Under the pieces are notes generated by a model that did not search any database, was not told the origin of the DNA, and was given only the letters and a program-made list of their open reading frames with translations. The translations under genes were made by a program, and so were the position numbers. From JAFGCL01 sp964492335 (GTDB lineage: Bacteria; Chloroflexota; Dehalococcoidia; UBA2247; RBG-13-53-26), in NCBI GenBank assembly GCA_964492335.1, contig CAZBJX010000003.1, positions 81,683 to 145,682 of the forward strand: a stretch of DNA of 64,000 nucleotides, read 5' to 3'. This document shows positions 1 through 7,797 of this stretch, piece by piece (the stretch's first letter is position 1; every line of letters begins with the position of its first letter).

Positions 1-2
1 CG

Positions 3-995
3 GCGTTCCTCATGGGCGACACCGACGTGGCGGCGGAGCTTGAAGGGAGCTACCACCTGAGCGCCGAGTTCCTGGATGTGTGGCGCAAGCCCGGGGACAC
101 CTACGTGCAGACCACCGAGGAGCGCTTTCTGCGGGATGAAGCCTATATGAAGATGACGCCGCAGGCGGTGGCGGGGCTCCTCCAGAAGCTCAAGCTCACT
201 CCGAAGGACATCACCAGGGCGGCCTTCTATGCTACCGACCCCAGGTCCCACGCCTCGATCGCCAGGGCCATGAAGCTGGACCCCAAGACCCAGGTGCAGG
301 ACCCCCTGCTGGAGAGCGTGGGCAACACCGGCACCGCCCTGGCCCCCATGGTCCTGGTGGCGGCCCTGGAGGAGTCCAGGCCGGGGGACCGGATTCTCTT
401 CGCCACCTACGGGGACGGCGCAGATGCCTTCCTGTTCAAGGTCACCGACCAGATCGAGAAGATCAGGGACCGCCGGGGCATCAAAAAGCACGTGGCGTCC
501 AAGATGATGCTGCCCAACTACGGCAAGTACGTGGAGATCCGCGAGCTCATGGAGTGGGAGTCCCCGCGCCGCGGGGCGCGGCGGTCGGCGCTGCCGGTGC
601 TCTGGCGCGAGAGGAAGATGATCTACGGCCTGTACGGCCAGGTGTGCCGGTCATGCGGCAACATACAGTACCCCCGCCAGAGGATCTGCATCTTCTGCCA
701 GGCCAAGGACAACTTCGATCCCGTCCGGCTGTCGGACAAGACCGGGAAGGTCTTCACCTTCAGCATGGACCAGCGGGCCCAGGAGATCGTCCTGCCCAAG
801 GTGTTCACCGTGGTCAACCTGGACGGCGGCGGGCGCTTCTACAGCGTGATGACGGACCGCGACACCAGCAAGATAACCGTGGGCATGCCCGTGGAGATGA
901 CCTTCCGCATTCAGATGGGCCCCTCGGAGGGCCTGCCCCTGGAGGGCTCGGGGTTCTACAACTACTTCTGGCGGGTACGCCCCATCAGGTGCTAA
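3..995 (+). CDS. HMG-CoA synthase-like protein fused to DUF35 zinc-ribbon/OB domain (5' partial)
   Basis: The frame is open through the left edge of the window (residues AFL precede the first ATG at 12), so the gene is truncated here; about 330 residues are visible. The first ~180 residues look like the C-terminal half of the 3-hydroxy-3-methylglutaryl-CoA synthase/thiolase fold (EGSYHLS and VGNTGTALAP segments). The C-terminal ~140 residues are a DUF35-type module: a four-cysteine zinc ribbon (CRSCG and CIFC, bases ~645-712) followed by an OB-fold. DUF35 proteins usually partner thiolases in acyl-CoA chemistry, and a thiolase follows 12 bases downstream, so the two probably act as a complex. 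Substrate is unknown. Confidence 0.8.
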   Translation, partial: AFLMGDTDVAAELEGSYHLSAEFLDVWRKPGDTYVQTTEERFLRDEAYMKMTPQAVAGLLQKLKLTPKDITRAAFYATDPRSHASIARAMKLDPKTQVQDPLLESVGNTGTALAPMVLVAALEESRPGDRILFATYGDGADAFLFKVTDQIEKIRDRRGIKKHVASKMMLPNYGKYVEIRELMEWESPRRGARRSALPVLWRERKMIYGLYGQVCRSCGNIQYPRQRICIFCQAKDNFDPVRLSDKTGKVFTFSMDQRAQEIVLPKVFTVVNLDGGGRFYSVMTDRDTSKITVGMPVEMTFRIQMGPSEGLPLEGSGFYNYFWRVRPIRC

Positions 996-1007
996 GGAGA
1001 GATAACG

Positions 1008-2225
1008 ATGGAAAGCTTGAAGGACAAAGTAGCCATAGTCGGCATGGGGTGCACCCCCTTCGGTGAGTTCTGGGACAAGGACATCGTGGACCTCATAGTG
1101 GAGGCGTCCGACGAGGCGTTCACCGACGCCGGGGTCACGGCCAAGGACATGCAGGCGGCCTGGGTGGGGTACACCGTGCAGGACAACGCCATGACCGGGA
1201 TCATTCTCTCCAGCGCCCTGCAGCTGCAGTTCATACCGGTGACCCGGGTGGAGAACGCCTGCGGGACCGGCGCCGAGGTCATCAGGGGAGCGGTGATGTC
1301 GCTGGCCTCCAAGACCTATGACCTGGTGCTGGCGGTGGGTTTCGAGAAGATGAAGGATGCCGGGTTCGGCGGCATCGGGCAGGCCTGGCCGGGCAAGTGG
1401 CACCCGGTATACGGCGCGGCGCCCGAGGTGGGCGGCGCGGTGGGCCGGTATGCCCTGGCGGCTACCAAGTACTTCTCCACCTACGGGCTGAGCCCGGAGC
1501 AGGGCAAGACCATGCTGGCCAAGGTGTCGGTCAAGGCCCACTACAACGGCTCCCGCAATCCCCGGGCCATGCTGCGCAACCGGATCACCATCGAGCAGGT
1601 CATGAACGCCCCCATCATCGCCTGGCCCCTGGGCCTGTTCGACTGCTGCGGCATCTGCGACGGGGCGTCGGCGGCCATCCTGTGCCGCACCGAGGACGCG
1701 AAGCGCTACCGCCCCAATGGCGACTACATCACGGTGAAGGCCTCGGCCATCGCCTGCGGCCCGGGGTGGGGCAAGGAGCGGGTGAACTACGGGTACACCG
1801 TCTGGGAAGAGACCGAGGCGGCGGCCATTCAGGCCTACGAGATGGCCGGCATCAAGGACCCCCGCAAGGAGCTCAGCATGGCCGAGGTCCACGACTGCTT
1901 CTCCATCGCCGAGGTGATAGCCTGCGAGTCCATGCACCTGTGCGAGAAGGGCCATGCCCGGGAGGACATCGAGTCCGGCGCCTGGGAGCAGGACGGCGAC
2001 CTTCCGGTCAATGTCAGCGGCGGGTTGAAGGCCTTCGGGCACCCGGCGGGCGCCTCCGGCGGCCGGGAGGTCTACGAGTTCTATAAGCAGTTCCAGGGGA
2101 AGGCCGAGGACCCCTCGCGGCAGTTGAAGAAGGACCTGAAGATGGGGCTGTCGCACAACCAGGGCGGGCACCCGGGCAACTTCGTGGCCGGGATCACCAT
2201 AGTCGGCGAGCCGCCGTCCAGGTAG
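1008..2225 (+). CDS. SCP2/acetyl-CoA acetyltransferase-type thiolase
   Basis: A 405-residue thiolase-superfamily protein, normal length for the lipid-transfer/SCP-x thiolase group. The nucleophile region ENACGTG places the active cysteine at C85. The NVSGG segment is followed by the HPAGA histidine motif (residues ~345-349), and the C-terminal loop SHNQGG lies near 383. The start is set by AGGAGA upstream of ATG 1008. It follows a DUF35-fused HMG-CoA synthase-like gene, the usual partner of this thiolase group, so both probably form one acyl-CoA condensing or cleaving complex. The second cysteine of biosynthetic thiolases is not obvious, which fits the SCP2-like branch. Substrate is not predictable from sequence. 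Confidence 0.87.
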   Translation: MESLKDKVAIVGMGCTPFGEFWDKDIVDLIVEASDEAFTDAGVTAKDMQAAWVGYTVQDNAMTGIILSSALQLQFIPVTRVENACGTGAEVIRGAVMSLASKTYDLVLAVGFEKMKDAGFGGIGQAWPGKWHPVYGAAPEVGGAVGRYALAATKYFSTYGLSPEQGKTMLAKVSVKAHYNGSRNPRAMLRNRITIEQVMNAPIIAWPLGLFDCCGICDGASAAILCRTEDAKRYRPNGDYITVKASAIACGPGWGKERVNYGYTVWEETEAAAIQAYEMAGIKDPRKELSMAEVHDCFSIAEVIACESMHLCEKGHAREDIESGAWEQDGDLPVNVSGGLKAFGHPAGASGGREVYEFYKQFQGKAEDPSRQLKKDLKMGLSHNQGGHPGNFVAGITIVGEPPSR

Positions 2226-2247
2226 GAGGCACGGCGGGTCCGGTTTG

Positions 2248-2256
2248 TGATACAAT
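2248..2256 (+). promoter_or_regulatory. Extended -10 promoter for L10 leader
   Basis: TG-A-TACAAT, an extended -10 with TACAAT at 2251-2256, lies about 10 bases before the L10 leader core. No good -35 hexamer is seen 17 bases upstream. Confidence 0.6.
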
Positions 2257-2264
2257 CGAGTATT

Positions 2265-2414
2265 GCTGAAGACAGCAGGTGCCCCTGGGCCTGCCGGCGC
2301 AGGGCCGCAGACCCGGGGGCTTAATGCGGTAAGTCCGCCTGCCGAGGCGAAATGACCACAGGCAAACTGGTCCATGGGAGCCCCGGGGCGGCATGCTTCG
2401 GGGCTCATTGTTTG
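2265..2414 (+). promoter_or_regulatory. Ribosomal protein L10 leader RNA with attenuator hairpin
   Basis: The transcript leader before rplJ has the hallmark L10-leader words: GAAGACAGCAGGUGCC near 2268-2283 and a CUUAAUGC...CCUGCCGAGG segment near 2321-2348 that pairs back with the CAGGUG strand. It ends in a stem GAGCCCCG (2378-2385)/CGGGGCUC (2399-2406) followed by ATTGTTTG, which looks like an intrinsic terminator or attenuator. In other bacteria L10 (with L7/L12) binds this leader and represses its own operon; here position and sequence support the same autoregulation. Confidence 0.85.
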
Positions 2415-2440
2415 TGCGAGGAGGGGACAGGGGAAGAAGG

Positions 2441-2971
2441 ATGAAGAAAGAGAAGAAACCTGAGGCGGTCCAGAGGACCCAGAAAGCGCTCACCGAGTCC
2501 CGCATGGGCGTGGTCACCGACTACCGCGGCATGACCGTGGCGCAGATGAGCAAGCTGCGGCGGATGCTGGCGGAGTCCGGCGTCGAGTATCGGGTGGTCA
2601 AGAACAACCTGGCTGTCATCGCCGCCAGGAATGCCGGCAGGGAGCAGATCACGGACCTGCTGGTGGGCCCCTCGGCGGTGGCCTTCGGCCGGGACGACGA
2701 GGTGACGGCCGCCAGGCTGCTGGTGGAGTATATCCGGGCCAACAGGCCGCCCCTCTCCATCAGGGGGGGGTTCCTGCATGACCGGGTGCTGACTGCGGAC
2801 GAGGTGGCGGCGCTGGCCGCCATGCCGCCGCGGGACTTCATGGTGGCCCGGGTGGTGTGGCAGATCAAGTCCCCGCTGAGTATGCTGGTAACCGTGCTCA
2901 GCGCCAACCTGTCGGGGCTGGCGCGTGTCTTGCAGGCCAGGAAGGAACAACTGGAAGGAGGATCCCGGTAA
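2441..2971 (+). CDS. rplJ: 50S ribosomal protein L10
   Basis: A 176-residue L10, the stalk base protein that binds 23S rRNA and carries L7/L12 dimers. The N-terminus (MKKEKKPEAVQ) and the conserved VVTDYRGMTVAQMSKLR, VVKNNLAVIAAR and GPSAVAF segments identify the family. I place the start at ATG 2441 after GAAGAAGG rather than at an upstream in-frame ATG (2393), which lies inside the leader attenuator. The stop overlaps the rplL start by one base (TAATG), implying translational coupling. Confidence 0.95.
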   Translation: MKKEKKPEAVQRTQKALTESRMGVVTDYRGMTVAQMSKLRRMLAESGVEYRVVKNNLAVIAARNAGREQITDLLVGPSAVAFGRDDEVTAARLLVEYIRANRPPLSIRGGFLHDRVLTADEVAALAAMPPRDFMVARVVWQIKSPLSMLVTVLSANLSGLARVLQARKEQLEGGSR

Positions 2972-3351
2972 TGAACAAGGAAGAGATCATCGCCGCCATC
3001 AAGGGCATGACGGTCCTGGAGCTATCCGAGCTGGTCAAGGCCCTGGAGACCGAGTTCGGGGTGAGCGCGGCGGCGGTGGCCATGGCCGCCCCTGCGGCCG
3101 GCCCGGCGGCGGCTGCCCCGGCGGCGCCGGTGGAAGAGCAGACCGCTTTCACGGTCATCCTCAAGGAGATCGGCGCCAATAAGATCAACGTGATCAAGGC
3201 GGTGAGGGAGTGCACCACCCTGGGCCTCAAGGAGGCCAAGGAACTGGTGGAGGCGGCGCCCAAGGCGGTGAAAGAGGGCGTCACCAAGGAAGAAGCGGCA
3301 GGCGTGATGTCCAAGCTGACGGCGGCCGGCGCCGTGGCGGAAATCACCTAG
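2971..3351 (+). CDS. rplL: 50S ribosomal protein L7/L12
   Basis: A 126-residue L7/L12 stalk protein. The order is N-terminal dimerization helices (IIAAIKGMTVLELSELVKAL), an Ala/Pro-rich hinge (~35-55), then the factor-binding C-terminal domain (INVIKAVRECTTLGLKEAKELV). The start overlaps the rplJ stop, and GGAGGATCC lies just upstream. It recruits translation GTPases. A strong terminator follows the gene, so the operon here is only rplJ-rplL; rpoB does not follow directly, because the next gene is on the other strand. Confidence 0.96.
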   Translation: MNKEEIIAAIKGMTVLELSELVKALETEFGVSAAAVAMAAPAAGPAAAAPAAPVEEQTAFTVILKEIGANKINVIKAVRECTTLGLKEAKELVEAAPKAVKEGVTKEEAAGVMSKLTAAGAVAEIT

Positions 3352-3383
3352 ACCGGCTGGCAGTAACGGTTTGCGGGACCCTG

Positions 3384-3417
3384 GCGGAGCCTTTTCCGAG
3401 AGGAAGGCTCCGCTTTC
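3384..3417 (+). terminator. Intrinsic terminator after rplJL
   Basis: A perfect 10-bp stem GCGGAGCCTT/AAGGCTCCGC (3384-3393/3404-3413) is followed by TTTCC. It lies 33 bases after the rplL stop. Confidence 0.8.
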
Positions 3418-3438
3418 CGCTGGAGCCGGGAGGCCGGG

Positions 3439-4077
3439 CTAGCTGGAGGCGTAGTCCAGGACCACCACCCTGGTTTCCGGCGGGAGGTTGGACCGGGTCA
3501 CCGTCAGCTTCGGCTGGGGGAGCACTTCCCTCATACCCATTCCGGAGGTGAACCCCTCCAGCGGCTCCAGCCAGGGAGTGACCCCGGTGTGGTAGTGCAT
3601 GGGGATGACGATCTTGGGGTTGAGCAGGCGGACGACCTCCGCGGCCCCCCTGGCGTCAATGGTGGACACCCCGCCCACCGGGATGAACAGGACATCGATG
3701 GCGGAGAGCTCCTCGATCTGCTTCGACGACAGGGCGTGGCCCAGGTCCCCCAGGTGACAGAGCCTCAGGTCCTCCGCCTCTATCACGAAGACGGTGTTGC
3801 GGCCCCGGTTGGCCCCCTGCACTGCGTCATGGAAGGTGGGGATCCCGATGATGAAGACGCCCTTGATCTCGTATTCCCCGGGGCGGCTGACCACCCTGGG
3901 GCTGCCCTCCACGCCGCCGGGGTTGTTGTGGCCGGGATGGGAGTGGCTGACGGTCACGATGCTGGCCGACGGGTCCGGCCACGGGTACCCCAGGGTGGCG
4001 TCGAAGGGGTCGGTGATCAAGAAGAGGTCCTTGATCTTCATGCGGAAGCACGCGTGCCCCAGCCAGGTGATGTCCAT
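3439..4077 (-). CDS. MBL-fold (UlaG-like) metal-dependent hydrolase
   Basis: A 212-residue stand-alone beta-lactamase-fold hydrolase of the short UlaG/PF13483 type. MDITWLGHACF at the N-terminus and a late MHYHTG metal-ligand segment fit this group. The core motif reads HSHPGH (H45, H47, H50) with glycine at position 49 where HxHxDH normally has aspartate. Its ATG overlaps the bioY stop (TGATG), so the two are co-transcribed. No substrate can be inferred; linkage to bioY does not itself imply a biotin role. Confidence 0.8.
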   Translation of the reverse strand: MDITWLGHACFRMKIKDLFLITDPFDATLGYPWPDPSASIVTVSHSHPGHNNPGGVEGSPRVVSRPGEYEIKGVFIIGIPTFHDAVQGANRGRNTVFVIEAEDLRLCHLGDLGHALSSKQIEELSAIDVLFIPVGGVSTIDARGAAEVVRLLNPKIVIPMHYHTGVTPWLEPLEGFTSGMGMREVLPQPKLTVTRSNLPPETRVVVLDYASS

Positions 4078-4697
4078 CAGGCCCGGTCACCCCTGCCCGG
4101 CTGGCTGGGCAGGACCGCGACGGCCACGCCGGCGGCCAGGGCCGCCTTCAGCAGGTCTCCCACCAGGAAGGGAATGACGCCCCTGGTGACCGCCTCGCTG
4201 AAGCCCATGTGGAAGGTGACGCCCAGGTAGATGGCGCCGATCGTCAGGATGACCATCATGGCCGTGGACATCAGCCAGGCCTGTCCCCAGAATCCCCGCA
4301 GGGCCGGGTGCTTCTGGGTGAGGCGGCCGACCAGGAAGGCCGCCACCACGAACCCCGCGAGGTAGCCCAGGGTGGGGGAGTGCAGAAGGTACTGGAGGCC
4401 TCCCTCGTGGGCCTGGAACCAGGGGACGCCGCAGGCCCCCAGGGCCAGGTAGAAGAGGACGCTGAGAGCGCCGAACCAGGGGCCCAGGGCCATGCCGCTG
4501 GCGAGGACTCCCAGGTTCTGGCCGGTCAGCGGAACGGGGGTGAACCCCAGGGGTATTCTCACCTGGGCCAGGAGGCCGGTGACGCAGGCCATGGCCACGG
4601 CCAGCGCTATCTTCCGGGGCACGCTCAGCTCGTTGCGCCAGGTGTAGGCGTCAAGCCGGAAGGAACGGTATCTCTGAAGATAGCTGCTGATGGCCAT
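4077..4697 (-). CDS. bioY: Biotin transporter S-component BioY
   Basis: A 206-residue integral membrane protein with about six hydrophobic segments. It carries BioY hallmarks: TPVPLTGQNLGVLASGMALG and a GxxGxPWF...GGLQYLLHSPTLGYLAGF region. BioY binds biotin and works alone or with EcfA/EcfT ATPase modules; none is nearby. I chose ATG 4697 because GAGGAGG sits 5 bases upstream, rejecting a 21-codon longer open frame. It overlaps the following MBL hydrolase gene. Confidence 0.9.
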   Translation of the reverse strand: MAISSYLQRYRSFRLDAYTWRNELSVPRKIALAVAMACVTGLLAQVRIPLGFTPVPLTGQNLGVLASGMALGPWFGALSVLFYLALGACGVPWFQAHEGGLQYLLHSPTLGYLAGFVVAAFLVGRLTQKHPALRGFWGQAWLMSTAMMVILTIGAIYLGVTFHMGFSEAVTRGVIPFLVGDLLKAALAAGVAVAVLPSQPGRGDRA

Positions 4698-4722
4698 GCT
4701 GCCTCCTCGTAACGATGAGCAA

Positions 4723-4751
4723 AGTATATGAGAACCGGGCTGGCCAGTCAA
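4723..4751 (-). promoter_or_regulatory. Sigma-70-type promoter of bioY
   Basis: On the minus strand TTGACT (4751-4746), a 17-base spacer and TATACT (4728-4723) lie about 25 bases before the bioY start. Confidence 0.65.
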
Positions 4752-4766
4752 CCGCTCCACTCCAGG

Positions 4767-4801
4767 CCCAAATCCGTGGATTCCTTGGGCGCAGGGTGCA
4801 G
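4767..4801 (+). mobile_element. Solo IS end scar (35 nt)
   Basis: This 35-base segment matches the reverse complement of 28493-28527, the terminal 35 bases of the IS1380-type remnant, at 33 of 35 positions. Its first 15 bases also match 22923-22937 exactly. It sits in the bioY/ABC permease gap (4698-4929), where I see no gene, and appears to be a leftover IS terminus. Confidence 0.55.
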
Positions 4802-4929
4802 TGTGGGTGTTTTGGCAGGTTGACCAGCGTCTTTTGCCGGGTATCTACCTGTCAGGCCGGTCTGTGGGATGGGGTCCTCGTCAGTTATGTCTGCTTTGTG
4901 GCTTCGGCGCCTCAGGCGGCCCATGCCGC

Positions 4930-6030
4930 CTAGTCCCAGCGGAAGAAGCGCACCGTGACGGCCAGGCTGACGGCCACCCAGCCGGCCAGGACGGCCACAT
5001 CCGTGCCCATGGAATGCAGCGGGGTGCCGCCCACCATGATCTGCCGCAGGGCGTCGTTGAGGTAGGTCAGCGGGAGGGCCTTGATAAGGGGCTCGATGAA
5101 GGAGGGCATGCTGGTGATCTCGAAGAAGGTGCCGGACAGGAACATCATGGGCATGGTGATGACGTTGATGACGGGTATGGCCGCCTCCTCGGTCTTCACG
5201 AAGGCGGCCGTGAGGTAGCCCAGGCTGGTGAAAACCAGGGAGCCCAGGATGACCACCCCGGCCAGCGCCAGCCAGTTGCCCACCATCTGCACGTCGAAGA
5301 CGAGCCTCCCCACCAGGATGATGAGGGCGGCGGTCAGCACCACCAGTATCATGCGGAAGGCCAGGTCGCCGAAGATCAGGGTGGAGCGCCGCAGCGGCGT
5401 GCAGGAGAGGCGCTTGATGATGCGGGCCTGTCTCTGCTGGATGACGGGCAGGCCGGCGTAGATGCCGGAGAACATCAGGGACATCCCGAGGACTCCCGGG
5501 ACCAGGTAGTCGATGTAGCGCAGCTCGTGGGACTGGACGCTCAGCTGCTCGAGGCTGATCAGGGGGGCCGTGCCCTGTATGGCCTGGTCCAGGCCGGCGA
5601 TCACCTGGTGCAGGATGGGGACCAGCACCTGCTGGTTGGAGGCGCGGCTGGGGTCGTAGTAGGCCCGGATGGCCGCGGGCTGCTTCGCGGCCAGGGAGGG
5701 GTCCAGGGTGGCCGGGATGACGATGACCGCGGCCAGCTTGCCGCTCTGCAGCGATGCCATGAGGTCGTCCATGGCCCCGGGCCGGACCCTGAAGACCCTG
5801 CCCCCGTCCTCCAGGACCACGCTGTCCAGGGCCTGCGTGACCATGGAGGCGGCCTGCGGCGAGCCCTCGTCCACCAGCCCGACATCGAAGCTCTGGGCTC
5901 CCACGTTGCGGAAGGCCCACCCGAAGAGGAGGATGAACATGATGGGGAAGATGAAGGTGAAGAAGAGGGCGCCGCGGTCCCTGATGAACTGCAGGTAGTG
6001 GGAGCGGAAGACGGCGCGGAAGGCCTTCAA
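4930..6030 (-). CDS. ABC-2 type transporter permease
   Basis: A 366-residue ABC-2 family membrane subunit. The first helix (FFTFIFPIMFILLFGWAF) is followed by an extracytoplasmic domain of ~150 residues and then about five C-terminal helices, ending VRFFRWD. The start is a TTG at 6030 overlapping the ATPase stop (ATTGA), giving translational coupling; the longer open frame upstream is antisense-like noise over the ATPase gene. With the ATPase it should form a DrrAB/YhfH-like exporter of drugs, lipids or polysaccharide. Substrate unknown. Confidence 0.87.
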   Translation of the reverse strand: MKAFRAVFRSHYLQFIRDRGALFFTFIFPIMFILLFGWAFRNVGAQSFDVGLVDEGSPQAASMVTQALDSVVLEDGGRVFRVRPGAMDDLMASLQSGKLAAVIVIPATLDPSLAAKQPAAIRAYYDPSRASNQQVLVPILHQVIAGLDQAIQGTAPLISLEQLSVQSHELRYIDYLVPGVLGMSLMFSGIYAGLPVIQQRQARIIKRLSCTPLRRSTLIFGDLAFRMILVVLTAALIILVGRLVFDVQMVGNWLALAGVVILGSLVFTSLGYLTAAFVKTEEAAIPVINVITMPMMFLSGTFFEITSMPSFIEPLIKALPLTYLNDALRQIMVGGTPLHSMGTDVAVLAGWVAVSLAVTVRFFRWD

Positions 6031-6977
6031 TCCCGTATCCTCTTCCCGGTCAGCTTGAGGAAGACGTCCTCCAGCGTGGCCTGGCGGACGAACAGCTCGG
6101 ACAGCTTCGCGGAGCGCTCCTCCGCCAGGGCCAGCAGCCCGGCGATGGCGGAGGGGATGTCGTTGGTGTAAACGATGATCTCGTCCTGGTCCCGGTGGAC
6201 CTTGCAGACGGCGGGCAGGCTGCCGATCACGTCGTCGCCGGGGTAGCCCTCCATCTTGAACTGGATGGCGCTTTCCCTGATGTGGGACTCGATGAGCCGC
6301 CCGGGGGTGTCCAGGGCGATGATCTGCCCGTAGTCCATAATGGCGATGCGGTCGCAGAGCCGCTGCGCCTCCTCCATGTAGTGGGTGGTCAGCACCACCG
6401 TCTTTCCCGTGTGGCTGAAGGTGTCGATCACGTCCCACATGGCGCGCCGCGCCTGGGGGTCCAGCCCGGTGGTGGGTTCGTCCAGGAAGATGATCTCCGG
6501 GTCGTTGATGAAGGCCAGGGCCACCGAGAGCCGCTGCTGCTGGCCCCCGGAGAGGTTCTTGAACCGCACGTTGCGGCTGGCCTCCATGGCCGCCATTCGG
6601 ATTATCTGCGAAGCTGGCAGCGACTTGCGGTACAGGCCGCAGAAGAACCCCACCATCTCCCGGACGGTGAGGTTGGGGAAGAGGGCCGGGCTCTGCGGCT
6701 GGACGCCGATGCGCTCCTTCACCGCCCGGGAGTCCTTCGAGACGTCTATGCCCAGCACGGTGGCAGTGCCCCTGTCGGCCGGGCGCAGGCCCTCCACGAT
6801 CTCCACGGTGGTGGTCTTGCCGGCCCCGTTGGGGCCCAGCATGCCGAACACCTCCCCCCGGAAGACCTGAAAGCTGATGCCGTCCACGGCCTTGACGGCG
6901 CCGTAGGACTTGACCAGGCCGGCGACCTCGATGACGCTGTTGCCTTGTGCGGTCATGTCTTCAGCGGAGGGGCTCAC
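6027..6977 (-). CDS. ABC transporter ATP-binding protein (DrrA/CcmA type)
   Basis: A 316-residue ATPase with Walker A GPNGAGKTT, Q-loop VQPQ, signature LSGGQQQR, Walker B IIFLDEPTTGLDP and switch histidine TTHYMEE. A ~90-residue C-terminal extension is typical of ABC-2 exporters of the DrrA type. ATG 6977 overlaps the pcm stop (ATGA), and its stop overlaps the permease TTG, so pcm, ATPase and permease form one operon. Confidence 0.92.
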   Translation of the reverse strand: MSPSAEDMTAQGNSVIEVAGLVKSYGAVKAVDGISFQVFRGEVFGMLGPNGAGKTTTVEIVEGLRPADRGTATVLGIDVSKDSRAVKERIGVQPQSPALFPNLTVREMVGFFCGLYRKSLPASQIIRMAAMEASRNVRFKNLSGGQQQRLSVALAFINDPEIIFLDEPTTGLDPQARRAMWDVIDTFSHTGKTVVLTTHYMEEAQRLCDRIAIMDYGQIIALDTPGRLIESHIRESAIQFKMEGYPGDDVIGSLPAVCKVHRDQDEIIVYTNDIPSAIAGLLALAEERSAKLSELFVRQATLEDVFLKLTGKRIRD

Positions 6978-7624
6978 CCTTCCCGCTCGTTCCAGGCATC
7001 TTCGCCGATGAGGGGGACCCAGCGGCAGGGGCCCAGGTCCTCCATCACCGTGTCGCTCTCTCTCTTGACCACCCTGATCAGGTTCTGCTCGTATCGCGAG
7101 CCCACGGGCACGATGAGCCGGCCGCCCACGGCCAGCTGGTCCACCAGGGCCTGCGGCACCCGGGGTGCGCCGGCGCTGACCACCATGGCGTCATAGGGGG
7201 CCTCTGACGGCCAGCCCAGCGTGTCCCCGGCCAGGTGGACCTCTATGTTGCGGTAGCCCAGCCTGTGCAGGGTCTGGGCGGCCTGGCGGGCCAGCGCGGC
7301 GTGACGCTCCACGGTAACCACCCGGCGGGCCAGCTCCCCCAGGATGGCGGCCTGGTAGCCGCTGCCGGTGCCCACCTCCAGCACCTTCTCCGGGCCCTGC
7401 AGGTCGAGGGCCGCGGTCATTATGGCCACGATCAGCGGCTGCGAGATGGTCTGCCCGTGGCCAATGGGAAGGGGCCGGTCTTCGTAGGCGGAGGGCCACT
7501 GGCCGCTGTCGACGAACATCTCGCGGGGCACGCGGGCCATGGCCGCCAGCACCCGGTCGTCCCGGACTTCGCGGCGCAGGAGGTCCACGAGGCGGTGGCG
7601 CTCTGCGGAGAAATCGGTGGTCAA
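6974..7624 (-). CDS. pcm: Protein-L-isoaspartate O-methyltransferase
   Basis: A 216-residue repair enzyme that methylates L-isoaspartyl residues in damaged proteins using AdoMet. It has the family signatures GHGQTISQP, AdoMet motif I VLEVGTGSGYQAAIL and the C-terminal GGRLIVPVG. The start is TTG 7624, chosen because GGGAGG lies 8 bases upstream; a TAGAAT -10-like sequence lies at 7655-7650. It is first in an operon with the ABC-2 exporter, with overlapping stop and start codons. Confidence 0.93.
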   Translation of the reverse strand: MTTDFSAERHRLVDLLRREVRDDRVLAAMARVPREMFVDSGQWPSAYEDRPLPIGHGQTISQPLIVAIMTAALDLQGPEKVLEVGTGSGYQAAILGELARRVVTVERHAALARQAAQTLHRLGYRNIEVHLAGDTLGWPSEAPYDAMVVSAGAPRVPQALVDQLAVGGRLIVPVGSRYEQNLIRVVKRESDTVMEDLGPCRWVPLIGEDAWNEREG

Positions 7625-7720
7625 GGAGCTGCCCTCCCGTCTTCTTTAGATTCTAGTTGATGGGGCGGGCCCAGTCCAGAGGGGCGGGCCGGCCTGCGCC
7701 GGGCGGCATCGCCGGCCGTG

Positions 7721-7762
7721 TGTTATGATGTAGGAAGCCGCCGGCCGTTAACGGCCGGCGGC
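7721..7762 (+). promoter_or_regulatory. Extended -10 promoter and 26-bp perfect palindrome
   Basis: TG-T-TATGAT (7721-7729) is followed 7 bases later by a perfect 26-bp inverted repeat (7737-7762) centred on GTTAAC. The palindrome covers the expected transcription start and could be an operator or a leader hairpin for the sulfatase-like gene. Confidence 0.5.
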
Positions 7763-7797
7763 CCTGGCTGGGCGCCATCCGCCCGGCCCCGGAGGAG

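Noticed and set aside
3794..4177. 127-codon plus-strand open frame
   Set aside because: Antisense to the MBL hydrolase, and bioY/MBL coding evidence is strong.
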